Of a DNA stretch of 22,115 bases, positions 16,415 to 22,039 are shown piece after piece. The translations under genes and the position numbers were made by a program. A model generated the notes under the pieces. The model ran no database searches. It was not told where the DNA came from and saw nothing but the letters and a program-made list of their open reading frames with translations. This stretch comes from Prevotella sp. CAG:1031 (lineage in GTDB: Bacteria; Bacteroidota; Bacteroidia; Bacteroidales; Muribaculaceae): NCBI GenBank assembly GCA_000431215.1, contig HF985592.1, positions 1-22,115 of the forward strand, in the 5' to 3' direction. Within the stretch, counting starts at the first letter, position 1. Every line of letters begins with the position of its first letter.

Positions 16415-16453
16415 AAGCAAAAATCTGTCCTCATTTTGTCCATTCCAACGCAC

Positions 16454-16876
16454 TTACAATCCTAAAGCCTTAGCAAATTTAGCTAAAGCTTTATTGTACT
16501 GGTTATAAATAGCCTGCCTTGAACTGTATCCCAGCTTCTCCGTGATGCGCTCCATACTATAGCCGTCTACATGGCGCATTATCAAAATATCGCTGTAATG
16601 CTCACAGTTTATTCCTTTATTGATTATTTGCAGCGCATCTTCAATAATTAATATTTCAGCCTGCCTGTCTGCTATTTTCAAAAGTATCCTTTGACATTCT
16701 TCAGCAATATTCATCATGCTAGGATGATAAGGTGCTGTGCTGGTAGCTGCCGCATCATAGGATGCAACAGAAGCAGCAGCAGGTTTACCGGCGTCTGCCA
16801 ATCTTTTCAGCTTACTGCGCAGGCCTTTAAGCGCTTCACGGTTCAAAGCATATTCTTCCAGTTTCTGTACAGCCAT
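16454..16876 (-). CDS. ArpU/RinA-like late transcription regulator (sigma-70 region 4-like)
   Basis: A protein of about 140 residues. The N-terminal half is helical (KLEEYALNREALKGLRSKLKRLADA), then a Ser/Ala/Pro-rich linker, a second helical pair (CQRILLKIADRQAEILIIEDAL) and a C-terminal helix-turn-helix (HYSDILIMRHVDGYSMERITEKLGYSSRQAIYNQYNKAL) like sigma factor region 4. This is the layout of DUF1492/ArpU/RinA-type phage proteins that activate late genes, and it lies just upstream of the packaging operon as expected. The frame is open to 17014, but that would overlap the previous gene by 125 bases. ATG 16876 is a conservative start; GTG at 16906 or 16915 is possible. Confidence 0.78.
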   Translation of the reverse strand: MAVQKLEEYALNREALKGLRSKLKRLADAGKPAAASVASYDAAATSTAPYHPSMMNIAEECQRILLKIADRQAEILIIEDALQIINKGINCEHYSDILIMRHVDGYSMERITEKLGYSSRQAIYNQYNKALAKFAKALGL

Positions 16877-16889
16877 CCTTTTTTCTTCA

Positions 16890-17183
16890 TCACGCGCCTT
16901 TATCACCTGCTTCACATCCTTTTCCGTTCCAGTATACGCAACCACGGCAATACCGTATTCCTTCAGGAAGTTTTTCTTCAAAGTCAACATCCAAGATGTC
17001 CAATGTTTTATCACTGCTTTTCACGGCGTAGCTGTCTAAAAACTTTTGCGCTAACTCTTTATGGATGATCGCACCAATAGCAACCTGATTATCAAAAACC
17101 CCCGGAATATTCCTGACAATATACATTTCAGCTGCACACCGTTCCACTTTTACCAGCGATCCATTAATTCTGTATGCCTGCAT
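16890..17183 (-). CDS. Hypothetical protein with C-terminal Cys motif
   Basis: A 97-residue protein not recognised as a known family. ATG 17183 has AAAGGA nine bases upstream and overlaps the end of the previous gene by 20 bases. The first half is beta-like (YRINGSLVKVERCAAEMYIVRN), the middle is a polar helix, and the end carries CRGCVYWNGKGC, a CxxC...C pattern that could bind zinc. Its position between a loader-like protein and the late regulator puts it in the early operon. Confidence 0.6.
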   Translation of the reverse strand: MQAYRINGSLVKVERCAAEMYIVRNIPGVFDNQVAIGAIIHKELAQKFLDSYAVKSSDKTLDILDVDFEEKLPEGIRYCRGCVYWNGKGCEAGDKGA

Positions 17184-17847
17184 TTTTTGCCATCCTTTTC
17201 ATCGAGCAAATTTCCATCTTTAAAATCAAAAAGCCTGTATATTTATCTATTGAGCCAACACGCCTGTAGCCGTTCGTCCTGCACCTTTTCAAGCACATAC
17301 ATTTGCCGCAGATATGTTCCTGCTCAACCAGTTCTTTAAGTTCATCTTTGTTTTTTTCAATCCATTCAGCTTCTGCTTCAGGCCAATGTTCTTTAGCATA
17401 GCAAATTATTTCATCTTCTTCGATAGAAGTTTTGAAATACTGCGCCGCTTCTGTAAACCTGCCTGCTTTTGCCAACTCTATTATTTTTGCAATCCGTTGA
17501 GGTTTTTGAACATATTCCGGTACTTTTTTCGGAGCGGGCGGTGTTGTAAGCAAAGCTTCTTCCTGCGCCGGTCCATTATTTCCCTGCTCTGCAGCCAGAT
17601 TGATAAAATCCCACATTTCAGGTTCATCAGGATATTTTTTACAGGCATCAAGGGCAAGCTCAGCTGCTTTATCGAATACAACGGCATCAACAGTACGAAA
17701 CGCAACCAACCATTCATCACACAGCCTTTTGCGCATGGCAATATCCATGCTGGCAGAAAGTTTACCGTTTATTTCCATGATCGGCATCTTTTTCTTATCA
17801 AACTGGTAAAACGCTTTTAAAACATTTTGCTTTGTTATAACATTCAC
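17164..17847 (-). CDS. Helicase-loader-like protein (G39P-type N-terminus, zinc-type C-terminus, no ATPase)
   Basis: A 227-residue protein that starts with GTG 17847, overlapping the replisome organizer stop (GTGA) behind GGAGGG. Residues 1-85 form a helical domain with LCDEWLVAFRTVDAVVFDKAAELALDACKKYPDEP, similar in style to the N-terminus of G39P-like helicase loaders/inhibitors. A Pro-rich linker (about 98-115) follows, then a helical segment, then a Cys cluster near 176-216 (HICGKCMCLKRC...EICSMKR) resembling the zinc motif of DnaI/phage DnaC-type loaders. No Walker A motif is present, so it cannot be a full AAA+ loader. The role is inferred from fold style and from its place right after the initiator. 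Confidence 0.5.
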   Translation of the reverse strand: MNVITKQNVLKAFYQFDKKKMPIMEINGKLSASMDIAMRKRLCDEWLVAFRTVDAVVFDKAAELALDACKKYPDEPEMWDFINLAAEQGNNGPAQEEALLTTPPAPKKVPEYVQKPQRIAKIIELAKAGRFTEAAQYFKTSIEEDEIICYAKEHWPEAEAEWIEKNKDELKELVEQEHICGKCMCLKRCRTNGYRRVGSIDKYTGFLILKMEICSMKRMAKNAGIQN

Positions 17848-18683
17848 GTTATGCCCTCCTGTCTGTAAAACTCATCCAGTGACTGCTGCGCAGCTTTATT
17901 ATCATTCGGCAATCCGTCTGTAAGCCAGTTGCCAAGTATGCCAAAAAGATAATTCTTCGGATTACGAATCACTTTACCCCTGTTAGCTGCTTTTAGCTCT
18001 CTTACAGCCTGCAATACCCATACGGCTTTAGTACTAACAGCAAAAGCTTGCAACATTTGTATTTCATCGCCATCAAGCTTGTGTTTTGCACTTGTAAAAG
18101 CAGCATCGTATTCCTGTAAAGCAGCCAAAAATTCAGGTTCCGATGCAGCACTGCGCAGCTTCTTGTTCGTGTCAGTGTTGTTTAATTTATTTTTTAATAA
18201 TATATAATTCTTGTTATGTGTCGCCACAGGTGTACCCGAAGCTGTTCCCTTTGGTGTTTCCACAGCGGCAATATTTTCGCCGGAAGCCCTTGCAGTATCG
18301 GCATTCGTAAGCGTCTCCAAATCTGTTCCCAAAAGTGTATCCAAAGGTGTATCCGCCAGCTGATAGCATTCCCAGTTTTTGATACGCACGATCGTACCTT
18401 CACGCTTACTTTTGCATTCTAAAAAACCGACTACGGCAAGACGGCTAAATTCACTTGTAAGCTTTTTTAAAGATACGCCACAGCTTTTAGCAAAGCGGCG
18501 GTAGCTGATAAACAATTCACCCGGATTCAGTACAGCGTTTTTATCTGTTGTTATCTGCCAGTGCGTGACACTATGGCAGGCAGTTAACAGCAATGTAATC
18601 AGTATTACCTTGCCTTCTGCATCCGCACCACACCACGCACGGCTTTTCAGCAATTTACGATGCAATTTTATCCATCCATTCAT
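17844..18683 (-). CDS. Replisome organizer / replication initiator (DnaD-like)
   Basis: A 279-residue phage replication protein. Residues 1-108 are a winged-helix domain with the family's signature: GWIKLHRKLLKSRAW, a Leu-rich helix, LNPGELFISYRRFAKSCGVSLKKL, and IVRIKNWECYQ. The middle (about 110-170) is a low-complexity Thr/Gly/Asp linker whose DNA carries eight 12-bp repeats. The C-terminal half (about 185-265) is helical and ends with NPKNYLFGILGNWLTDGL, the DnaD-domain type motif that binds DNA and helps load helicase. The ATG is preceded by AAAGG. These proteins bind an origin usually lying within their own gene and recruit the host helicase with a loader, encoded next. Confidence 0.85.
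   Translation of the reverse strand: MNGWIKLHRKLLKSRAWCGADAEGKVILITLLLTACHSVTHWQITTDKNAVLNPGELFISYRRFAKSCGVSLKKLTSEFSRLAVVGFLECKSKREGTIVRIKNWECYQLADTPLDTLLGTDLETLTNADTARASGENIAAVETPKGTASGTPVATHNKNYILLKNKLNNTDTNKKLRSAASEPEFLAALQEYDAAFTSAKHKLDGDEIQMLQAFAVSTKAVWVLQAVRELKAANRGKVIRNPKNYLFGILGNWLTDGLPNDNKAAQQSLDEFYRQEGIT
18179..18215. other. AT-rich tract next to iterons (candidate unwinding element)
   Basis: About 37 bases with only four G/C positions lie directly beside the second group of 12-bp repeats. In the replisome organizer gene this encodes the Asn/Lys/Leu-rich segment after the Thr-rich linker. An AT-rich tract flanking initiator repeats is the usual layout of a replication origin. Confidence 0.5.
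18217..18264. repeat. Iteron group B: four tandem 12-bp repeats
   Basis: Plus-strand units in order are tgtGTCGCCaca, ggtGTACCCgaa, gctGTTCCCttt and ggtGTTTCCaca, at 18217, 18229, 18241 and 18253. All share nnnGTnnCCnnn in exact 12-base phase, close to one helical turn. They lie inside the replisome organizer gene and abut the AT-rich tract. They are likely initiator binding sites. Confidence 0.55.
18310..18357. repeat. Iteron group A: four tandem 12-bp repeats
   Basis: Plus-strand units are agcGTCTCCaaa, tctGTTCCCaaa, agtGTATCCaaa and ggtGTATCCgcc, at 18310, 18322, 18334 and 18346. The core nnnGTnnCCnnn is the same as in group B, 45 bases away. The encoded protein shows a weak four-residue rhythm with Thr at every fourth position. 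Confidence 0.6.
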
Positions 18684-18688
18684 AGCCT

Positions 18689-19828
18689 TTAACCTTTCAT
18701 GGATGCAACTATATAAAAACTATCGCTGCCTGTAGCACGCACAAAAATCGGCTTATACTTGCCATTACTGCCAATAGTAACACTATCACCGCGGCAGTTA
18801 TATATCAGCCTGTACAGCCTGCCAGCCGAAAAATAATTTGTATCTTCGTCCTGGCCGATAGCGGCATCTAAATCAATACTTTCAATACCAGTCCCAGCGA
18901 TGCTGACAGCTTCGATATATAGCCGCTCTGCGTCACTGCAAATTTTTATCTTACTGCCTATTTCATCGCCAACAATAACTGAAGCTCTTGAAATAGCTGC
19001 CAGCAACTTGCTTTTATTAATAGTTATACACTTAGTCTCGCTGTTGCCCGCAGCCACCTTTTTACAGTCAGGAAAGCTGCCGCTTACGGACTGGCACATA
19101 TAATCAAAGCGCGGCGCAGTAACAAAAATACCCTGCGCACTGCTGACCAATCGAACTTCACCCAATTCAGCCAGTTCCGCAATGTGCTGGATATTCAAGG
19201 GCAGCAAGATCAATTTAACAGCCTGATTGCAACATGCAGGCGGCACTACATACTTTGCAACACAGGAATTTTGCGCACTCCAGCAGACGGCACTGCCATC
19301 GTCCGCAATATTTATTTCTATCCCGCCCCTTGCACCAACAGCGTCTTTGGCAATAGCAGCACTACAATGCTTCATTGCTTCCTGTAAAAATCCTGTAGAA
19401 AGGCACACGCCGCCTTCAGGTATCTTCAATTCAGGCAGGCGGGCTGATAGTATCGTTAAATTATATTGACTGCTCTCTACAACTATCTGCAGCTCTTTTT
19501 CAGCAAAAATAAGCCTTACATCACCTGTAAAAGTTTTTGCCAAAGCCAAAAAGCGTTTACATTCAACACAAATATCAGCTGATTGACCGCAGCCGTTGCT
19601 TATTCCTTCCATTCTGTACGTCAGCTGCTCCGCAGCTCCTGCCCGACAAAACATAAGCATATAATTATTATCTTCATGCGGGCTTACTGCTACAATACGC
19701 AAAGCGCCGGCCATTTGTTTTAGATCATCATCCTGCTTTTTGCCGGAAGCCATATTGCCACCAATCAGCGCAACATATTCAAAAGTTTTTTTGAGTTCCT
19801 CAGAACTAACATAAATTTCAACAGCCAT
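18689..19828 (-). CDS. dnaN: DnaN-like DNA polymerase sliding clamp
   Basis: A 379-residue protein, the normal length for a bacterial beta clamp (about 366-380), with three-domain layout. Landmarks are LPELKIPEGG closing domain I (131-140), the helix FLQEAMKHCSAAIAKD then GARGGIEINIADDGSAVCWSAQNSCVAKY in domain II (148-193), GSFPDCKKV at 250-258 matching the conserved GxFPDYxxV, KSKLLAAISRASVIV in domain III, and KPIFVRA...FYIVASMKG at the end. The usual C-terminal MPMRL-like ending is reduced to SMKG. A clamp tethers DNA polymerase to the template. No polymerase gene is in view, so it probably serves or replaces the host clamp. ATG follows AAGGTGA. Confidence 0.82.
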   Translation of the reverse strand: MAVEIYVSSEELKKTFEYVALIGGNMASGKKQDDDLKQMAGALRIVAVSPHEDNNYMLMFCRAGAAEQLTYRMEGISNGCGQSADICVECKRFLALAKTFTGDVRLIFAEKELQIVVESSQYNLTILSARLPELKIPEGGVCLSTGFLQEAMKHCSAAIAKDAVGARGGIEINIADDGSAVCWSAQNSCVAKYVVPPACCNQAVKLILLPLNIQHIAELAELGEVRLVSSAQGIFVTAPRFDYMCQSVSGSFPDCKKVAAGNSETKCITINKSKLLAAISRASVIVGDEIGSKIKICSDAERLYIEAVSIAGTGIESIDLDAAIGQDEDTNYFSAGRLYRLIYNCRGDSVTIGSNGKYKPIFVRATGSDSFYIVASMKG

Positions 19829-19861
19829 AGCATCACCTTATATTTTTTATTTAGCTATATT

Positions 19862-20227
19862 CTATTTAACACTTTTCTCCGGCACCGCATCCTCTGTATA
19901 TCTAAATTTGTCCCACAAACAGGATTCCAGCCGTTTAATTTGAAGTTCCAAGTCAGCTTCCATATCAGAAAGAATATGTTGAGAAAGAATATTTACAACT
20001 TCCAGTTTGCCTTCACTAAGATCACCATGAAAGTCAATCCTTCCATCAACAGCCATACGGCTTCCTTTACCAAAATAGTAAAATCGCATTTCAATACCAG
20101 TAGCCTCATACTTCATTTTTTCTTTAAGTTCAGTCACATCTTTCAAGCATTTAGAGTAGTACCGTTTACATTCTAAAAGCTCCATCAGCTCAGCAACCTT
20201 TTCTTTATTCAAAATATTATTTTCCAT
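19862..20227 (-). CDS. Hypothetical coiled-coil early protein
   Basis: A 121-residue protein of unknown function. ATG 20227 is preferred, with CGGTGATAT upstream; GTG 20236 overlapping the previous stop is the alternative. It is mainly helical: VAELMELLECKRYYSKCLKDVTELKEKM forms a likely coiled coil, a short strand-rich centre (MRFYYFGKGSRMAVDGRIDFHGD) follows, and a second long helix (DMEADLELQIKRLESCLWDKF) closes it. It lies immediately upstream of the clamp gene in the early operon. No catalytic motif was found. Confidence 0.65.
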   Translation of the reverse strand: MENNILNKEKVAELMELLECKRYYSKCLKDVTELKEKMKYEATGIEMRFYYFGKGSRMAVDGRIDFHGDLSEGKLEVVNILSQHILSDMEADLELQIKRLESCLWDKFRYTEDAVPEKSVK

Positions 20228-20232
20228 ATATA

Positions 20233-20433
20233 TCACCGTTCTTCCGCATGTATTGTTTCTACCGCAAACAACTTATTAACAGGCTTTTGTAAATTCCAAT
20301 TTGCCGGAAATCCATTAGTAATAATGCCACAACAGCTATGACCCAATCCCAAAGGGCAATCCACACATTCAGTGTGTTTTGTGCATTCATTTTTAATTGT
20401 TTCCAGTGCTTTATATAATTCCATAAAATTCAT
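20233..20433 (-). CDS. Small Cys-rich protein, putative zinc-binding
   Basis: A 66-residue protein with the pattern NECTKHTECVDCPLGLGHSCCGI followed by FPANWNL. Small early phage proteins with such C-x5-C-x2-C...CC...P-x-W layouts are common in Bacillota phages, with no assigned function. ATG 20433 overlaps the upstream stop by four bases; a second in-frame ATG nine bases later is better spaced from AAGGAAGG and may be the true start. Confidence 0.65.
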   Translation of the reverse strand: MNFMELYKALETIKNECTKHTECVDCPLGLGHSCCGIITNGFPANWNLQKPVNKLFAVETIHAEER

Positions 20434-20615
20434 CCTTCCTTTTCACTACCAATGTTTTTACTCAACGCATTTATGACTTCCTTATCTTCATTTTTAATCA
20501 GCTGAATAGCTAAATCCGTTGCGCATCTATTACAAATACCAACTTTACTATTATGAAAATAAAAACCATTCATCAACACTTCTTCACAACGACAGCAGAA
20601 GCGCTTATATTTCAT
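20430..20615 (-). CDS. Small zinc-ribbon-like protein
   Basis: A 61-residue protein. ATG 20615 is chosen because GGAGG lies ten bases upstream; the longer open frame runs into the previous gene. Two CxxC pairs (FCCRCEEVL and GICNRCA, about 19 residues apart) form a typical four-Cys zinc ribbon, followed by a helical tail (LAIQLIKNEDKEVINALSKN). It overlaps the preceding gene by 11 bases and the next by four. The role is unknown, possibly DNA or protein binding. Confidence 0.7.
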   Translation of the reverse strand: MKYKRFCCRCEEVLMNGFYFHNSKVGICNRCATDLAIQLIKNEDKEVINALSKNIGSEKEG

Positions 20616-20940
20616 ATTTATTTGTCCTCCACATCTTAGTCCGCGCCGGCGCACGATTATTCCAGCGGCAGATCATTTCTTCTACAGTTACTTTTGCCTG
20701 CATGGTATTTCCACATTTGCAGCGAATATACTTATAGCCACGACTGCCAAATTCCATATGCACACGCCGCCCACAGCTCCGGCAATGGCAAAGCTCGGCA
20801 ACTCCGAACATATTAAGCTGATCGGGAAAACAAAAGAAATTATAGCTTGCCAAAGTATTAAGTCCAATGCAGTCACAGCACGGATAAACACCTGGATACC
20901 GTTTATTTTTCCACCGGCAGTTATTGCATTCAGGTTTCAT
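20605..20940 (-). CDS. Lar-like zinc protein (restriction alleviation type)
   Basis: A 111-residue protein in two parts. The N-terminus has a Cys cluster (PECNNCRWKN...YPCCDC). The C-terminus, from about residue 50, reads CHCRSCGRRVHM...GYKYIRCKCGNTMQAKVTVEEMICRWNNRAP, the layout of Lar-type proteins: two CxxC knuckles, a strand repeat and the closing [IC]-x-WN-x-R. Lar proteins counter type I restriction in the rac prophage, but many phage homologues are untested. The ATG overlaps the LysM-like gene's stop by four bases. Confidence 0.6.
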   Translation of the reverse strand: MKPECNNCRWKNKRYPGVYPCCDCIGLNTLASYNFFCFPDQLNMFGVAELCHCRSCGRRVHMEFGSRGYKYIRCKCGNTMQAKVTVEEMICRWNNRAPARTKMWRTNKYEI

Positions 20941-21203
20941 TTTCCCGCGACCTCCATATTAAAAATAATATGTTCACCCGGCAGAATATAGCGGCCAAAA
21001 GCATTATCCCTTTCAGCCTGTGCGCAAATTTCCCGCCAGTCGCGCTGATCGTCATACGTTTCTTTTAAATCGTAAATTATTTCTTCCAAAGTATCTCCTG
21101 CCCGCACCGTTACAGTTACAGCAACAGTTTGCTTAGGTTCATCCATAAAAAACGAATACCACAAGCAGCAGGACAACCCTAAAACAGTTAAAAAGTATTT
21201 CAC
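20937..21203 (-). CDS. Small membrane-anchored LysM-like protein
   Basis: An 88-residue protein starting at GTG 21203 behind GGGGTGATATT. The N-terminus (residues 1-20, YFLTVLGLSCCLWYSFF) is a signal or membrane anchor. The rest (about 27-84) is a single LysM-like domain: VTVRAGDTLEEIIYDL, DQRDWREICAQAERDN, then YILPGEHIIFNM. LysM domains bind peptidoglycan, so this early gene product would sit at the outer face of the membrane holding the cell wall. No lytic domain is attached. It resembles in layout YneA-like division inhibitors or superinfection-exclusion proteins, but the function is not established. Confidence 0.68.
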   Translation of the reverse strand: MKYFLTVLGLSCCLWYSFFMDEPKQTVAVTVTVRAGDTLEEIIYDLKETYDDQRDWREICAQAERDNAFGRYILPGEHIIFNMEVAGK

Positions 21204-21227
21204 AATATCACCCCACTATGATAAAAT
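21199..21227 (+). promoter_or_regulatory. Candidate plus-strand promoter for a small RNA
   Basis: TTCACA (21199-21204) and TAAAAT (21222-21227) are separated by exactly 17 bases, with one mismatch each to TTGACA and TATAAT. It points toward the two hairpins starting at 21231, away from the LysM-like gene. It overlaps that gene's start codon, so its activity could affect that gene's expression. Confidence 0.4.
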
Positions 21228-21230
21228 AAT

Positions 21231-21307
21231 GGGTAGATGAGAACTGGCGAAGTTACATCTACCCTTGAACGTATGGTGCGTCAACACTATACGTTCTTTT
21301 CTTTTTC
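21231..21307 (+). ncRNA. Candidate phage small RNA with two hairpins
   Basis: Within the 125-base gap between the LysM-like and HTH genes, the plus strand folds into two stem-loops. Hairpin 1 (21231-21264) has a 9-bp outer stem GGGTAGATG/CATCTACCC, a small internal loop, a 4-bp inner stem AACT/AGTT and loop GGCGA. Hairpin 2 (21267-21296) has a 12-pair stem with one G-U and a 6-base loop, then TTTTCTTTTTC. The G-U pair becomes C-A on the minus strand, which favours the plus strand as the RNA. A promoter lies just upstream. No known RNA family was recognised. Confidence 0.42.
21267..21307 (+). terminator. Rho-independent terminator, plus strand
   Basis: GAACGTATGGTG pairs with CACTATACGTTC around CGTCAA, immediately followed by TTTTCTTTTTC. 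No protein gene on the plus strand leads into it from the left, so it would end a short non-coding transcript. Confidence 0.5.
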
Positions 21308-21328
21308 ATTATTCATTTACATCCCTCC

Positions 21329-21670
21329 CTATTGTGCAGCAGCTCTACGCTTGGCCAAAAGCTTTTTAGTTTCACTTTTAAGATCAAGAATATCGCTTTT
21401 AAACCGGGTTTCATCACTAGGTTTATTTTTGCGAAAACTGATTATATTTACAGCCTGCTGCATGTTTTTCATACTGGCAGCCTTCAGCTCAGCCTGTCGC
21501 TGATCCTGATCGCGCAAGAAAGCAATAACATCTTCATCCCAAACTCTGATCGGGCATCCGCGTTTACCGCCTCCACTATGTGGTAACAAGCCACGCTGGC
21601 AATAATTCAACATATCATAATAACTTGCGCCATAGATTTTACAAAACTTGCTCAAACTCATACGCTGCAT
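21329..21670 (-). CDS. MerR/excisionase-like HTH DNA-binding protein
   Basis: A 113-residue protein. The N-terminal half (MSLSKFCKIYGASYYDMLNYCQRGLLPH...KRGCPIRVWDEDVIAFLRDQ) is a winged helix-turn-helix of the MerR/excisionase type, where the first helices read DNA and the wing follows GGGKRGCPIRV. The second half (about 60-113) is a charged helix likely to dimerise. The ATG at 21670 has AAAGGTGG upstream; a second ATG three codons on is possible. It could be an early regulator or an Xis-type directionality factor. No integrase is in the window to settle it. Confidence 0.65.
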   Translation of the reverse strand: MQRMSLSKFCKIYGASYYDMLNYCQRGLLPHSGGGKRGCPIRVWDEDVIAFLRDQDQRQAELKAASMKNMQQAVNIISFRKNKPSDETRFKSDILDLKSETKKLLAKRRAAAQ

Positions 21671-21685
21671 TTACTGCCCCACCTT

Positions 21686-21952
21686 TCAGCACCAGCCGGA
21701 ACTCCTTTTATTCCAGCATTTTGCATTTTTACGTTCAGACCTTTCTGTGATCCTAAAACAGCAGCTGACACGCTTCCGCACTTTTATTCTGCGATTGATC
21801 GCTTTGATGCAATCGAGTACGCATCTCAGCCCTAATTCTATGTTATTTCTCAAATCGACCATCACCCGGCAAACCTGCTCTACATTGATAAGTACAGGCC
21901 AATTCATACCAGCAATGTTTAACTGCGTATCATCTCTTCTCACTTTCAACAT
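21686..21952 (-). CDS. Hypothetical first gene of the early operon
   Basis: An 88-residue protein from ATG 21952, with GGGAGG two bases upstream; TTG 21949 would have better spacing and may be used. The frame is open further upstream, but that part crosses the divergent promoter region. The N-terminus contains QLNIAGMNWPVLINVEQVCRVM, then a helix and a very basic, Cys-containing C-terminus (RIKVRKRVSCCFRITERSERKNAKCWNKRSSGWC), suggesting nucleic-acid contact. Not recognised. Confidence 0.55.
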   Translation of the reverse strand: MLKVRRDDTQLNIAGMNWPVLINVEQVCRVMVDLRNNIELGLRCVLDCIKAINRRIKVRKRVSCCFRITERSERKNAKCWNKRSSGWC

Positions 21953-22039
21953 CTCCTCCCTTTTACACAAAACAAAGATTGTGATACTATATTTTATGAA
22001 AACACTCAACTTTAATATAAAGAAACGAGAAAACCATAC
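21953..22039. promoter_or_regulatory. Divergent control region between early operon and plus-strand gene
   Basis: An AT-rich 87-base stretch separates the leftward early operon from the rightward gene. It contains CACAA-N8-TTGTG (21966-21983), a possible operator. The minus strand offers TTGAGT-N17-TATCAC as a weak promoter and the plus strand has TTTAATATAAAG near 22011. This layout is typical of a phage genetic switch, but neither promoter is strong by eye. Confidence 0.4.

Noticed and set aside
16877..17014. Longer N-terminus for the ArpU-like regulator
   Set aside because: It would overlap the previous gene by 125 bases and adds a segment with no resemblance to the family; no ribosome binding site was seen at 17014.
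21230..21290. Minus-strand promoter TTGACG-N17-TAGATG
   Set aside because: The -10 element matches only three of six bases, and both elements fall within the hairpins, which are better explained as RNA structure or operators.
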